Below, piece by piece: positions 1 to 7,351 of a stretch of 25,003 nt of DNA; position 1 is the stretch's first letter, and every line of letters begins with the position of its first letter. The notes under the pieces are model-generated. The model did not search any database, was not told where the DNA came from, and worked only from the letters and a program-made list of their open reading frames with translations. Source of the stretch: CAIUVD01 sp044338255. Its GTDB lineage: Bacteria > Planctomycetota > UBA11346. A program made the translations under genes and the position numbers. The stretch is taken from positions 1 through 25,003 of the forward strand of contig JBIILZ010000058.1 in assembly GCA_044338255.1 (NCBI GenBank), in the 5' to 3' direction.

Positions 1-102
1 CACCTGGTCAACAAAAACGGATGGATCTGCATCGCCCTACAGGCGCTTGGTATTTCAGAAGATTGCATCAAGCCCGTGCTTTCACGATTGGCATTATATT
101 AA
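1..102 (+). CDS. 3' end of an unidentified gene (partial)
   Basis: Frame 1 is open from the window edge for 33 codons and ends at TAA (100-102). The peptide contains NGWICIALQALGIS and ends in SRLALY. Composition is protein-like but no family is recognised. It is less GC-rich than the rest of the window, as is the sequence just after its stop, so it may belong to recently acquired or decaying DNA. It could equally be non-coding; the fragment is too short to decide. Confidence 0.22.
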   Translation, partial: HLVNKNGWICIALQALGISEDCIKPVLSRLALY

Positions 103-143
103 AATTCGAACTCTTGAGTGTGCGACAGAAGGGGATTTTCCGC

Positions 144-455
144 ATGGCAGCCTGCATTCCATGCATGGGGAAGAGCTGTCAGCCGGCCATCGTCGACAGC
201 AGCGAATCGGCCGACGGGATTGCGGGCGCGACCTCGTCCAATGTCGAGCAGCGGGCATTCGTCACCTGGCTCAAGACCCATAAGAACATCGTGGCCTATT
301 TCCACGGTCACAGCAATTCCAATGAGAGGTGGGACTACAAGGGCCCGGATTCCGATATCACCCTGAAGTGCTTCCGCATCGATTCACCGTTGAAAGGCGA
401 CATCAGCGCCAAGAGCGCCGGCATGGAGAGCCTGCTCTCGTACTTGCTCACGTAG
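144..455 (+). pseudogene. Metallophosphoesterase fragment (C-terminal part of catalytic domain)
   Basis: The 103-residue product carries a segment typical of the end of calcineurin-like metallophosphoesterases: WLKTHKNIVAYFHGHSN (the GHxN/H metal-binding strand), followed by GPDSDITLKCFRIDSP and KGDISAKS. The N-terminal metal-binding motifs (DxH, GDxxD, GNHD) are absent here, so most of the enzyme is missing. The first residues do not look like the family, but an AAGGGGA sequence lies 8-14 bases before ATG 144, so the fragment may still be translated. It ends at TAG 453-455, just before a 168-bp palindromic element. Sequence after that element continues the same protein in the same frame, so this is read as the 5' remnant of a broken gene. 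The family assignment rests on motif memory and the broken-gene reading is inference. Confidence 0.6.
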
Positions 456-462
456 ATCGACA

Positions 463-630
463 CTAGGAGTCTGTCGGAGATAGATTCGGTCGGCTGACTC
501 GGTCTCGTCAGACATCTCCGGCGTTGGCGAAACGGTCAGATAGCTCTCGCTATCCGCCCGCCTTGCCGCCTTGGATCTGCCGGACGATACCTTCGCCATC
601 CTCGGTCATCTATTCCCGACAGGCTCCTAG
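463..630. repeat. 168-bp palindromic dispersed element, copy 1
   Basis: This is a MITE-like non-coding element. Its left end AGGAGTCTGTCGGAGATAG is matched in inverted form by its right end, here with three mismatches. The inner sequence also folds back on itself, closing on a small perfect hairpin GATAGC-TCTC-GCTATC at the centre. A second copy of exactly the same length lies at 15164-15331 and differs at about 15 positions by eye, with no indels. Only about 24 bp of the right end recurs at 10607-10630. The worse terminal pairing suggests copy 1 is the older of the two. It sits inside a broken metallophosphoesterase gene. No transposase gene is present, so any mobilisation would have to be in trans. 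Confidence 0.8.
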
Positions 631-635
631 AAAAG

Positions 636-1100
636 ATGACGGTTCGCGAAATCCGTTGGTACCCGACCCCGGCTTTTTCCACCGACACCACCACTGCCGC
701 CAACGCTCGTACGCCGGCGGTTGCGAATGTGCCGAAACTCGACTGGACCTATCAGGTCGCCGCTCCCACCTTCAGTGTTGCGGGGGGAAACTATGAATCG
801 ACGCAGACGGTGACGATCTCCTCAGCCACCGCCGGCACGGATATTTTCTACAGTACCGACGGCTCGACACCGACCGAGGGCTCAAGCAAGTATACCATTC
901 CGTTGTCGATCGCCTCAACCGCCACCGTGAAGGCCGTCGCCGTGCCGACTACCTTTACCAGTCAGGCGCCCAGCAGCTCGTCGGCCACCTACACCATTCA
1001 GGGGGATGACAGTAGCAGCAAGTGCGGCAAGGGTATGGGCCTGGTGACCTTGTTCGGTGCCCTGTTCAGTCTCTGGCTGGTCGGCCGGCGTCTGCGGTGA
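636..1100 (+). CDS. CHB_HEX_C-domain protein with C-terminal membrane anchor (probable 3' half of the broken metallophosphoesterase)
   Basis: The 154-residue product has no signal peptide. It opens with MTVREIRWYP, the kind of strand that follows the catalytic domain in metallophosphoesterases, which suggests it is the downstream half of the gene broken at 455. Residues about 44-121 form a chitobiase/beta-hexosaminidase C-terminal-type immunoglobulin-like domain (TVTISSATAGTDIFYSTDGS, TPTEGSSKYT, TVKAVAV). The tail is a Ser/Asp-rich linker, KCGKGMG, a hydrophobic stretch and GRRLR, an architecture like the MYXO-CTERM or GlyGly-CTERM sorting tags, though this exact motif is not one I can name. 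ATG 636 starts five bases after the 168-bp element. The stop overlaps the start of the next gene (TGATG), implying coupled translation. Without its 5' half the product probably lacks an export signal. Confidence 0.6.
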   Translation: MTVREIRWYPTPAFSTDTTTAANARTPAVANVPKLDWTYQVAAPTFSVAGGNYESTQTVTISSATAGTDIFYSTDGSTPTEGSSKYTIPLSIASTATVKAVAVPTTFTSQAPSSSSATYTIQGDDSSSKCGKGMGLVTLFGALFSLWLVGRRLR

Positions 1101-1639
1101 TGCGCCTGCTGTGCGCCGTGCTGATCTTGGCAGCCGGCGCGGGTTTGATCTGTTGGACTGTCGACCGGGTTCCGGACGGCAGAGCTGATCCGAGCCTCTC
1201 CGTTTTGACGCTGCCCGTGCTGCCGGGCATGATGCGGGCTGCGGTTGAGCCGGCACTGAAGGCCGCCAGCCTGCAGATCGAATCTCAGACCGCGTCCAGG
1301 CTCGTAGCGATGTCCGCAGATCACCGGTTTCGACTGGTGGTGCTGTGCACCAGTAAGGGCTACGTCACCAGCGTCACCACCGTCGAGGTCGCCAGTGAGG
1401 CCTCGGCGAGGGAGCGTGAGGAGCGCACGGCCAAGGTCGTCGCTGGCGCCGGTTGGCAGACCATGCCGTCGGACATCGTCAATAAGCGCTACGTGCACGG
1501 CCGGTATGAAGTGCTGGTTCGCCGGCAATTCGAATGCGACCCCATCGCCCCTGAGGAGTTTCTCTACTCCATCCTCGAGCTCCATGACCGTCAGGCAGAA
1601 AAATTAGGTGCGTCTCGACTTGGACAATGGTGGCTGTGA
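1100..1639 (+). CDS. Membrane-anchored hypothetical protein
   Basis: The 179-residue protein begins MRLLCAVLILAAGAGLICW, an N-terminal signal anchor or uncleaved signal peptide. A soluble mixed alpha/beta region of about 150 residues follows. No domain is recognised. The ATG at 1100 overlaps the TGA of the preceding gene, so the two were probably co-expressed and the product may act at the membrane with the CHB_HEX_C protein. Its 3' end overlaps the 3' end of the convergent nth gene by 36 bases. The opposite-strand frame is also open, but the signal-anchor start and coupled position favour this one. Function unknown. Confidence 0.6.
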   Translation: MRLLCAVLILAAGAGLICWTVDRVPDGRADPSLSVLTLPVLPGMMRAAVEPALKAASLQIESQTASRLVAMSADHRFRLVVLCTSKGYVTSVTTVEVASEASAREREERTAKVVAGAGWQTMPSDIVNKRYVHGRYEVLVRRQFECDPIAPEEFLYSILELHDRQAEKLGASRLGQWWL

Positions 1640-2281
1640 CGTGTTGACCACGCACGTCTGTGGGCAGCGCGCTGCCACCACACAGGTCGCGCACTGCGGG
1701 GCGCGGGCGGTGCAGGTGTAACGCCCGTGCAGGATCAGGTAGTGATGCGCATGCAGCAGATGATTTTTGGGCGTGCGTTTGAGGAGCGCCTGTTCGGTGC
1801 TCAGCGGCGTGGTCGTGCGGCAAAAGCCCAGGCGATTGGCGACGCGGTGGACATGGGTGTCGACAGCGATCGTCGGTTCGCCGAAGGCGATATTGAGGAC
1901 CACGCTGGCGGTCTTGCGCCCGACTCCGGGCAAGGCTTCGAGTTCCTCGCGCGTCCTCGGCACCTCGCCGTGGTGGCGTTCGATCAGCAGCCGGCAGAGG
2001 TTGATGACGTTTTTCGCCTTGGTGCGGTAGAGGCCGATGGTGCGGATGTAGGGGGCCAAGCCGTCTTCACCCAGCGCAAGGATCGCCGCCGGGGTCGCCG
2101 CCACCGGGAAGAGCTTGCGCGTCGCGAGATTCACCGATTTGTCGGTGGCCTGCGCCGACAGCACTACCGCCACCAGCAGCTCGAAGGGATTCGCAAACAA
2201 CAGATCGCTGCGCGGTGCGATGGTTGCCGCGAGCTGGTCATAGACCCAGGCGACATCGGCATCGCTGGCGCGCTTGATCAT
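1604..2281 (-). CDS. nth: Endonuclease III (DNA glycosylase/AP lyase)
   Basis: Endonuclease III removes oxidised pyrimidines in base-excision repair and cleaves the resulting abasic site. The 225-residue product shows the family features in order: VVLSAQATDKSV, the helix-hairpin-helix LPGVGRKTASVV with the catalytic lysine, AVDTHVHR with the catalytic aspartate, and the C-X6-C-X2-C-X5-C ligands of the [4Fe-4S] cluster in CTARAPQCATCVVAARC. Length is normal. The start chosen is ATG 2281, which overlaps the hisD stop as ATGA and indicates translational coupling; upstream sequence in this frame belongs to hisD read out of frame. The 3' end overlaps the convergent gene ending at 1639. Confidence 0.95.
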   Translation of the reverse strand: MIKRASDADVAWVYDQLAATIAPRSDLLFANPFELLVAVVLSAQATDKSVNLATRKLFPVAATPAAILALGEDGLAPYIRTIGLYRTKAKNVINLCRLLIERHHGEVPRTREELEALPGVGRKTASVVLNIAFGEPTIAVDTHVHRVANRLGFCRTTTPLSTEQALLKRTPKNHLLHAHHYLILHGRYTCTARAPQCATCVVAARCPQTCVVNTSQPPLSKSRRT

Positions 2282-3636
2282 CCCAGGCGCACGGCGATCG
2301 AGTTGGCGTGGGCGGCGAGGCCTTCGCCCCGGGCGAGGGCTAGTCCGGCCGGGGCCAGGCGGCGGAAGTCGGCTTCGCTGAAATTGATCAGACTGGTGCG
2401 CTTGAGGAAGGTATCCGCGCCGATGCCGCTCCACATCCGCGCCGTGCCGCCGGTGGGCAGGGTGTGGCTGGGGCCGGCGATGTAGTCGCCGATGGGCTCG
2501 GGGCTCCAGGCGCCGATGAAGATCGCCCCGGCATGAGTGAGCTTGGGCACCAGGGCCCGGGCGTCGGCGACCAGGACTTCGAGATGTTCAGGGGCGATGC
2601 GGTTAGAGACCGCCGCCGCTTCGTCGAGATCGCGGACATGCACCAGGCGCCCGAAGCGGCTGATGCTGGCGCGGGCGACGGCTTGGCGCTCGCCGGGTAG
2701 GGCTGCGAGCTGCTTGGCGATTTCGGCCTGGATCGGGGCGGCGACGGCATCGCCACCCACGACCACGCAGACGCACATCGCCAGGGTGTCGTGCTCGGCC
2801 TGCGAGAGGAGATCGGAGGCGGTGAATCGCGGATCGACGCTGCCATCGGCGATGACCAAGACCTCGCTGGGGCCGGCGAGCATGTCGATGTCGACGCGGC
2901 CATAGGCCCGGCGCTTGGCGAGGGTCACGACGATGTTGCCGGGGCCGACGATCTTATCGACCTTGGCGATGGTCGGCGTGCCGCAGGCGAGGGCCGCGAT
3001 CGCCGGGATGCCGCCGACCTTGTAGACCTCATCGACGCCGACGGCGTAGGCCGCCGCCAGCAGCTCGCTGGCGACCGAGCCATCGGCGCGCGCGGGGGTC
3101 ACCAGCACGGTTTCGGGCACGCCGGCGACCTTCGCCGGAACGAGGTTCATGATCACCGACGAGAACAGCGGCAGGCTGCCAGCGGGGCCGCCGGGGACAT
3201 AGGCGCCGACGCGTGGGATCGCCGACCAACGCACCCCGAGGGGCTGATCGAGGGCTTCCCCGAAACCGCTGGGCAGCAAGTGGCGCTGATAGGCAGTGAC
3301 CTGTTCGATGGCGGTGTGCATGGCCGCGCGCAAGGTCGGCTCGCAGGCATTGTAGGCCGCCAGCAGTTCGGCGGGAGTCACGCGCAGACGGTCGGCCGGC
3401 AGCTCGGCGCGATCGAAAGCCGTGGCGTAGCGGACCACGGCGGCGTCGCCTTCGCTTTCGACGGCGGCGAAGACCTCGTCGACGACTTCCTCGATGCGCG
3501 CCGGGCGGCCGAGGGTCTTCTGATAGAAGCCCCGGGCCTTCTCTTCGGCTTCGCGCACCAGGGCGCTGAAGCGCTGATGGCTGGCGCCGACCAGATCCTG
3601 GAAGGCGGCGTCACGGGGGGTCAGTTCGGTCAGCAT
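2278..3636 (-). CDS. hisD: Histidinol dehydrogenase
   Basis: HisD catalyses the last two steps of histidine synthesis, oxidising L-histidinol to L-histidine with two NAD+. The 452-residue protein matches the family length. Conserved stretches include PGGPAGSLPLFSSVIMN, GPGNIVVTLAKR, DMLAGPSEVLVIAD, SQAEHD with zinc and substrate ligands, APEHLEVLV with the catalytic Glu-His pair, and AGPSHTLPTGGTARMWSGI. ATG 3636 gives the usual start MLTELTPRDAAF; an earlier in-frame codon would only add an unconserved extension. It lies 58 bp after tadA and overlaps nth by four bases. No other his genes are in the window, so the pathway is dispersed in this genome. Confidence 0.96.
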   Translation of the reverse strand: MLTELTPRDAAFQDLVGASHQRFSALVREAEEKARGFYQKTLGRPARIEEVVDEVFAAVESEGDAAVVRYATAFDRAELPADRLRVTPAELLAAYNACEPTLRAAMHTAIEQVTAYQRHLLPSGFGEALDQPLGVRWSAIPRVGAYVPGGPAGSLPLFSSVIMNLVPAKVAGVPETVLVTPARADGSVASELLAAAYAVGVDEVYKVGGIPAIAALACGTPTIAKVDKIVGPGNIVVTLAKRRAYGRVDIDMLAGPSEVLVIADGSVDPRFTASDLLSQAEHDTLAMCVCVVVGGDAVAAPIQAEIAKQLAALPGERQAVARASISRFGRLVHVRDLDEAAAVSNRIAPEHLEVLVADARALVPKLTHAGAIFIGAWSPEPIGDYIAGPSHTLPTGGTARMWSGIGADTFLKRTSLINFSEADFRRLAPAGLALARGEGLAAHANSIAVRLG

Positions 3637-3694
3637 GGCCGGGCCAGTGTGGCGGCACCATGCGCCTGACAACCACCGTCGTCGTCAGCGGTGG

Positions 3695-4174
3695 TCAGTC
3701 CTCGAGCGCCGCGCGTTTTTCGCGCATGGCGCGAAAAAAACCCTTCAGGAGCTGCGCGGAATCATCGCCGAGTATGCCGCCGGTGACCGCTACACGATGG
3801 TTGTATCCGGGCAGGGCGGTGAGATCGACGACACTGCCGCAGGCGCCGCACTTGGGTTCGAGTGCACCGTAGACCACGCGTTTTACCCGGGAATTGAGGC
3901 AGGCTCCGAGGCACATCGGACAGGGCTCGAGGGTCACGTACAGCGTGCAGTCTTCGAGCCGCCAGGTGCCCAGGGCCTGGGCGGCGGCGGTGATCGCCAC
4001 CATCTCGGCATGGGCGGTGGCATCCTGCAGGCGCTCGCAGGCATTGCGCCCGCGGCCGATGATGCGCCCGTCGCAGACCACCACCGCGCCCACCGGGACC
4101 TCGCCCTCGCTGCCGGCGGCGCGGGCCTCGTTGAGGGCGTGGACCATGAAATCGGCATCGGCGGCGGCGAGCAT
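3695..4174 (-). CDS. tadA: tRNA-specific adenosine deaminase
   Basis: TadA converts adenosine-34 of tRNA-Arg(ACG) to inosine in the cytoplasm. The 159-residue protein has the cytidine/deoxycytidylate-deaminase zinc fold: TAHAEMVAI carries the zinc-binding His and catalytic Glu, and LEPCPMCLGAC provides the two zinc cysteines. The family signatures EVPVGAVVV and RVKRVVYGALEPKCGACGS are also present. Related guanine deaminases share the fold, but the GAVVV and PKxGAxGS segments point to TadA. It is the first gene of a leftward group with hisD and nth and is separated from the upstream STAS gene by a terminator, so its promoter should lie within 4175-4217. Confidence 0.94.
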   Translation of the reverse strand: MLAAADADFMVHALNEARAAGSEGEVPVGAVVVCDGRIIGRGRNACERLQDATAHAEMVAITAAAQALGTWRLEDCTLYVTLEPCPMCLGACLNSRVKRVVYGALEPKCGACGSVVDLTALPGYNHRVAVTGGILGDDSAQLLKGFFRAMREKRAALED

Positions 4175-4217
4175 GAGCCCAGGCTGATCGGCGACGTGCG
4201 GTTACAAGTCCGGGGCG

Positions 4218-4253
4218 AAAAAAAACCACCGCCGGCATCTGCCAGCGGTGGTT
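4218..4253 (-). terminator. Rho-independent terminator of the STAS gene
   Basis: Read on the minus strand, a 9-bp perfect stem (AACCACCGC / GCGGTGGTT) with a 12-base loop is followed directly by eight T residues. It lies 25 bp downstream of the stop of the STAS gene and before tadA, so it separates the two leftward units. Confidence 0.88.
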
Positions 4254-4277
4254 GCAATCGGACGCTCAACGAACGGT

Positions 4278-5180
4278 TTAGTGAGAACGCTTGACCATCG
4301 TCAGCAGGTAGCCGCGGCTAGGCAGGACCTGGTGTTTGACTTCGTCCATGGCGCTGTTGAGGCCGATCAATGCCGGGTCATCGTTCTTGATGTTGAGGGC
4401 GTTGCCGTGATTGACGAAGCCGAGCGACATCTTTTCGGCGTCGGCTACGAGCAGCACGGTCACGGTCTCGTTGGCATCGGTGGCGTGGCTGCGGATCAGC
4501 GAGGCGGCGCTTTCGATGGCATTGGCGACGGCGGTGGTGACTGACGCCGGGAGCTTGGTGCGCGCCGCCAGCGACAGGGCGAGATCGGTGAGCGGACCGC
4601 CGAAGTCGAGATCGCAGGGGAGCTTGACCTCGACCAGCTTGACCTTCGACATCTCGTAGAATTCGATGGTGCCGGCTTGATCGACGCTGAAGTAGTCGCC
4701 GCTGCGCGGATCCTTGAAACGGCCGGGCTGCGAGACGTTCATGCCCATGCCGGTGGCGGGGTGCTTGAACTGCAGGGGGAATTTGGCGGTGGGCGCGGCG
4801 GGGGCGGCGCTGGCCTTGGCCTTGCCGAAACTGGCGACCGCTTTTTCGATGGTCTCGTGGGTCTCGAAGAGGGCCAGGAGACCGAGCATCTCGAACAGCG
4901 CGATGACCTTCGCGGGCACCCCGACGAGTTTGATATCACCGCCTTTTTCGCGGAAGGTATCGACGCATTTGACGATCGTACCCAGACCCGTGGAGTTGAT
5001 GTACTTCACATTGGTCAGGACGAGCATCACATTGCGCGTACCACCGGAAAGGATCTCCGAGAGCCGTCCTTCAAAGGCCTGATTGGTGCTCGCATCAATC
5101 GAGCCGGTGAGAAACACCGTCTTGGCGTCTTCGCCTGACGACAGTGAGACGGACTTGATATCGAAATTCAAGACGGCCAT
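4278..5180 (-). CDS. STAS-domain protein fused to a degenerate HATPase (RsbW/SpoIIAB-like) region
   Basis: Residues 1-118 form a STAS domain of the anti-sigma-factor-antagonist type, with INSTGLGTIV (residues 61-70; Ser63 at the usual phosphorylation position) and KLVGVPAKVIALFEMLGL. Residues 119-135 are an Ala-rich linker. Residues 134-176 look like a zinc ribbon whose cysteines have been replaced (KHPATG, FKDPRSGDYFSVD). Residues 180-300 resemble an anti-sigma kinase fold: VTTAVANAIESAASLIRSHA takes the place of the N-box helix and FVNHGNAL that of the ATP-lid Asp-Gly motif, but the catalytic Asn and Asp are not evident. The start at ATG 5180 is supported by GGAG nine bases upstream. It would act in cytoplasmic partner switching. 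The STAS call is secure; the C-terminal call is inference. Confidence 0.85.
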   Translation of the reverse strand: MAVLNFDIKSVSLSSGEDAKTVFLTGSIDASTNQAFEGRLSEILSGGTRNVMLVLTNVKYINSTGLGTIVKCVDTFREKGGDIKLVGVPAKVIALFEMLGLLALFETHETIEKAVASFGKAKASAAPAAPTAKFPLQFKHPATGMGMNVSQPGRFKDPRSGDYFSVDQAGTIEFYEMSKVKLVEVKLPCDLDFGGPLTDLALSLAARTKLPASVTTAVANAIESAASLIRSHATDANETVTVLLVADAEKMSLGFVNHGNALNIKNDDPALIGLNSAMDEVKHQVLPSRGYLLTMVKRSH

Positions 5181-5409
5181 GAGGGCTCCGAAACGGTGGA
5201 CGAGTTGCGAGCATTCGTACCATACAACCGAACGCAAATCCAAGCCTGGGCAACCTTCTGAGGGTGTGATACGCAAATGCCGCCAGGATGGTGCCCCAGA
5301 CGTGAATCCAGCGGGGTGGCGGATCTGATGCATCCAGCAAGCGGAACACGCTGGCTTTGCCGTGGCTCTCACGCCCGGTGACACGATGAGATGAAAGGCA
5401 GACGGCGAC
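5181..5409. other. Divergent intergenic region between the STAS and MshEN genes
   Basis: This 229-bp stretch separates two divergent genes, so it should hold a promoter for each. No convincing -35/-10 pair at standard spacing could be fixed. On the minus strand TTGGAT and TACGAA lie 18 bases apart near 5207-5244, but both match the consensus poorly. Open frames crossing it on the minus strand do not give protein-like sequence. GGAG lies just before the STAS start and AAAGG 12-16 bases before the rightward start. Confidence 0.35.
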
Positions 5410-7263
5410 ATGGGCAGCTTTTTCGGAAAAGGTAAGGATAAGCACGCAGAGGAGCCCAAAGTCACGGTTCCGCCACCAGCTCGGCACAGTCGTCGGGCCG
5501 TGGTCCCCGGAGCTGCCCCTGCTACGCAGCGCGTAAGCGGCGGCGCGCCGGTGCCTACGGTTCGGCCGACGGCGGCAGTCACCGCCCGAGCCAAGCCGGC
5601 CCCGGTCAAGCCCGTGGCTTCCGACCTCGACAACGACCAGCTGGTGTTGCCGGCTTCCGAGAATCAATCGCGTCCCGACACCAAGGGCCCGATCCGCTCT
5701 TCGAACGCCCCGCTGTTCAGCGGTAATCTCGCGGACAATGCCCGCACCGTCGGCCCGTGCCGCAGCGGCGATGCGGCCCTCATCGAGTTCATGGTCACCA
5801 AGGCCAAGCTGATCACCCGCGAGCAGGCTGACCTGGTGGTGAGCAAAGCCACCCGCGAAGAGCTGCCCCTCGACGCGGCGGCTGTGGCCCTGCAGGTGAT
5901 CACCGAAGACGCCCTGGTGAATGCGCTCACCCAGGAATGCTGGGTGCCGCATCTGAAGGTCGACAAATACGAGATCCGCAAAAAAGCCCTCGATACCGTC
6001 AGCCGTGAAGATGCCCTGCATTTCAGCGTCTTCCCGGTCGATAAACTCGGTCAGCTGTTGACCCTGGCGATGGTCAATCCGCTCGATGCGGACACCATCC
6101 GCATCCTCGAATCGAAGACTAATCTCGACATCAAGAAGGTCGTCGCGACTCGCACCGAGATCCAGCAGGGGATCGAGAAATATTATTCGGGCCGGGTCAT
6201 CGCCAAGGACACCTCGATTTCGTTCACGGCCGATGCCGAGACCGAGATGAAGAGCGTCACGCAATTGCTGGGCAACGTCAAAGCTTCCGACGTCGTTCCC
6301 GCCTCGGACAATCTGCTCGCCCCAGAAGAGTCGATCGCCAGCGATATCCAGGATATCGACGATCTGCTGATGGCCGATGAGATCATCGCCCCGGCGATCA
6401 TCGCCCCGGCGATCGTCGAAGCCAAGTCCGTCGAGGCCGAACCGCCATTGATCGTGCCGATGGGCGAAGTGTTCGAGATCTCCGAACCGCAGATCATGGA
6501 CGCGTCGGCACTCGAGGCCCGCACTCCGCGGACTGCGGCTCTGCCCCCGGTCTTCGAATCCGACACCGTTCTGCCGCCTGTGTCGCCTGTGTCGCCTGTG
6601 TCGCCTATGCCCCCTGTGTCGCCCGTGCCACAATTCGAATTCGAGGATCCGCCAGCCGCCGTGCCGTCCTTGGCCGCGACCATCACTCCGCCGGCGACGA
6701 CGCGGATCTCGGCGCCCGAATTCGAACTTGACGATACGGATGCGATCGCCCCCGCGATCAAGCCTGCGATCGAGGTCAAGCCTGTTGCCGAGGTCAAGCC
6801 TGTTGCCGAGGTCAAGCCTGTGCCCGAGGCCAAGCCTGCAGCCCGCGTGCCGGTGGTCCCTCCCGCACCCCGTGGTTTGCCCACCGCTCTTCCGCCAGTG
6901 GCGGCACCAGCACCGGCATCAAGGGCGCCAGCCGCGCCCATCGCCCGTCCGTCGACGAGTTCGGTAGCGCGTCCGGTCACGGCGACCATCTCCCGCGCGA
7001 GCGCCAGCGCTCGTCCGGTCGGCAGTTCGTCGAATCTGTTTCCGGACCGCCCCGCCACGGCGCGGGTCGCGGTTCCCAAGGTCGTGAATCTGATCCCGGT
7101 CCTCGAGGAAGAGTTCCAGCACGCCATTACCCATGGGAAAGCCCACGTTTTCGAGAAGTGGGTAGGCTTGCAGGGGCGTAATCGCATCATCAACGCGATC
7201 CCCGTCGAAGCCGAATTCGATAGTCTGCTCGAAGGGTTGTACGCCGGCGGTTCAGCGCTGTAA
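5410..7263 (+). CDS. Standalone MshEN/GspE-N domain protein with long Pro/Ala/Val-rich tail
   Basis: The 617-residue protein lacks a signal peptide and membrane segments. Residues 1-115 are a basic Pro/Ala-rich lead. Residues about 118-258 form a type II secretion ATPase N-terminal (GspE-N/MshEN) domain: ALIEFMVTKAKLITREQA, VITEDALVNALTQECWVPHL, FPVDKLGQLLTLAMVNPLDA, VATRTEIQQGIEKYY. No ATPase domain follows. Instead there are low-complexity repeats (IIAPAI, VSP, VAEVKP) up to about residue 550, then a folded-looking end (NLIPVLEEEFQHAITHGKAH, NRIINAIPVEAEFDSLLEGL). MshEN domains can bind cyclic-di-GMP in some ATPases, but the RLGxxL-type ligand motif is not clear here. Standalone versions probably serve as adaptors; the partner is unknown. 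A strong terminator follows. Confidence 0.85.
   Translation: MGSFFGKGKDKHAEEPKVTVPPPARHSRRAVVPGAAPATQRVSGGAPVPTVRPTAAVTARAKPAPVKPVASDLDNDQLVLPASENQSRPDTKGPIRSSNAPLFSGNLADNARTVGPCRSGDAALIEFMVTKAKLITREQADLVVSKATREELPLDAAAVALQVITEDALVNALTQECWVPHLKVDKYEIRKKALDTVSREDALHFSVFPVDKLGQLLTLAMVNPLDADTIRILESKTNLDIKKVVATRTEIQQGIEKYYSGRVIAKDTSISFTADAETEMKSVTQLLGNVKASDVVPASDNLLAPEESIASDIQDIDDLLMADEIIAPAIIAPAIVEAKSVEAEPPLIVPMGEVFEISEPQIMDASALEARTPRTAALPPVFESDTVLPPVSPVSPVSPMPPVSPVPQFEFEDPPAAVPSLAATITPPATTRISAPEFELDDTDAIAPAIKPAIEVKPVAEVKPVAEVKPVPEAKPAARVPVVPPAPRGLPTALPPVAAPAPASRAPAAPIARPSTSSVARPVTATISRASASARPVGSSSNLFPDRPATARVAVPKVVNLIPVLEEEFQHAITHGKAHVFEKWVGLQGRNRIINAIPVEAEFDSLLEGLYAGGSAL
6577..6628 (+). repeat. 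9-bp tandem repeat inside the MshEN gene (VSP codons)
   Basis: The unit CCTGTGTCG repeats about five times with two degenerate copies and encodes a Pro-Val-Ser run. It is in frame, so copy-number changes would lengthen or shorten the disordered linker without a frameshift. Confidence 0.75.
6772..6843 (+). repeat. 18-bp tandem repeat inside the MshEN gene (EVKPVA codons)
   Basis: Four consecutive 18-bp units of the type GAGGTCAAGCCTGTTGCC encode EVKPVA, EVKPVA, EVKPVP and EAKPAA. The first two are identical and the last two are diverged. The repeat is in frame and lies in the low-complexity linker. Confidence 0.8.
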
Positions 7264-7285
7264 AAGTGCAGGATCGGTGACCCAT

Positions 7286-7319
7286 AAACGGCTCGCGGCG
7301 AATTCGCCGCGAGCCGTTT
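7286..7319 (+). terminator. Rho-independent terminator after the MshEN gene
   Basis: A perfect 15-bp inverted repeat (AAACGGCTCGCGGCG / CGCCGCGAGCCGTTT) with an AATT loop starts 23 bases after the stop. The T-run is short (GTTTGCCTT). The tgt frame is open across it, but the hairpin argues that tgt starts downstream. Confidence 0.75.
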
Positions 7320-7351
7320 GCCTTATGCCGTCAAAGCCGAGTATGCTGCCC

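Noticed and set aside
463..630. Small RNA or riboswitch
   Set aside because: The strong fold could suggest RNA, but a second copy in an unrelated place, a solo end elsewhere and the position inside a broken gene favour a mobile repeat.
2791..3669. A 292-codon plus-strand frame opposite hisD
   Set aside because: hisD motifs are unmistakable on the minus strand; the opposite frame is rich in Asp, Gly and Ala, as expected for antisense.
5095..6633. A 512-codon open frame on the minus strand across the MshEN gene
   Set aside because: It is the shadow of the rightward gene; its product is full of Arg/His/Gly repeats with no protein-like pattern.
6183..7193. A 336-codon minus-strand frame with TGDTGD and TSATGLT repeats
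   Set aside because: The repeats mirror the tandem repeats of the rightward MshEN gene; no family or ribosome-binding site supports it.
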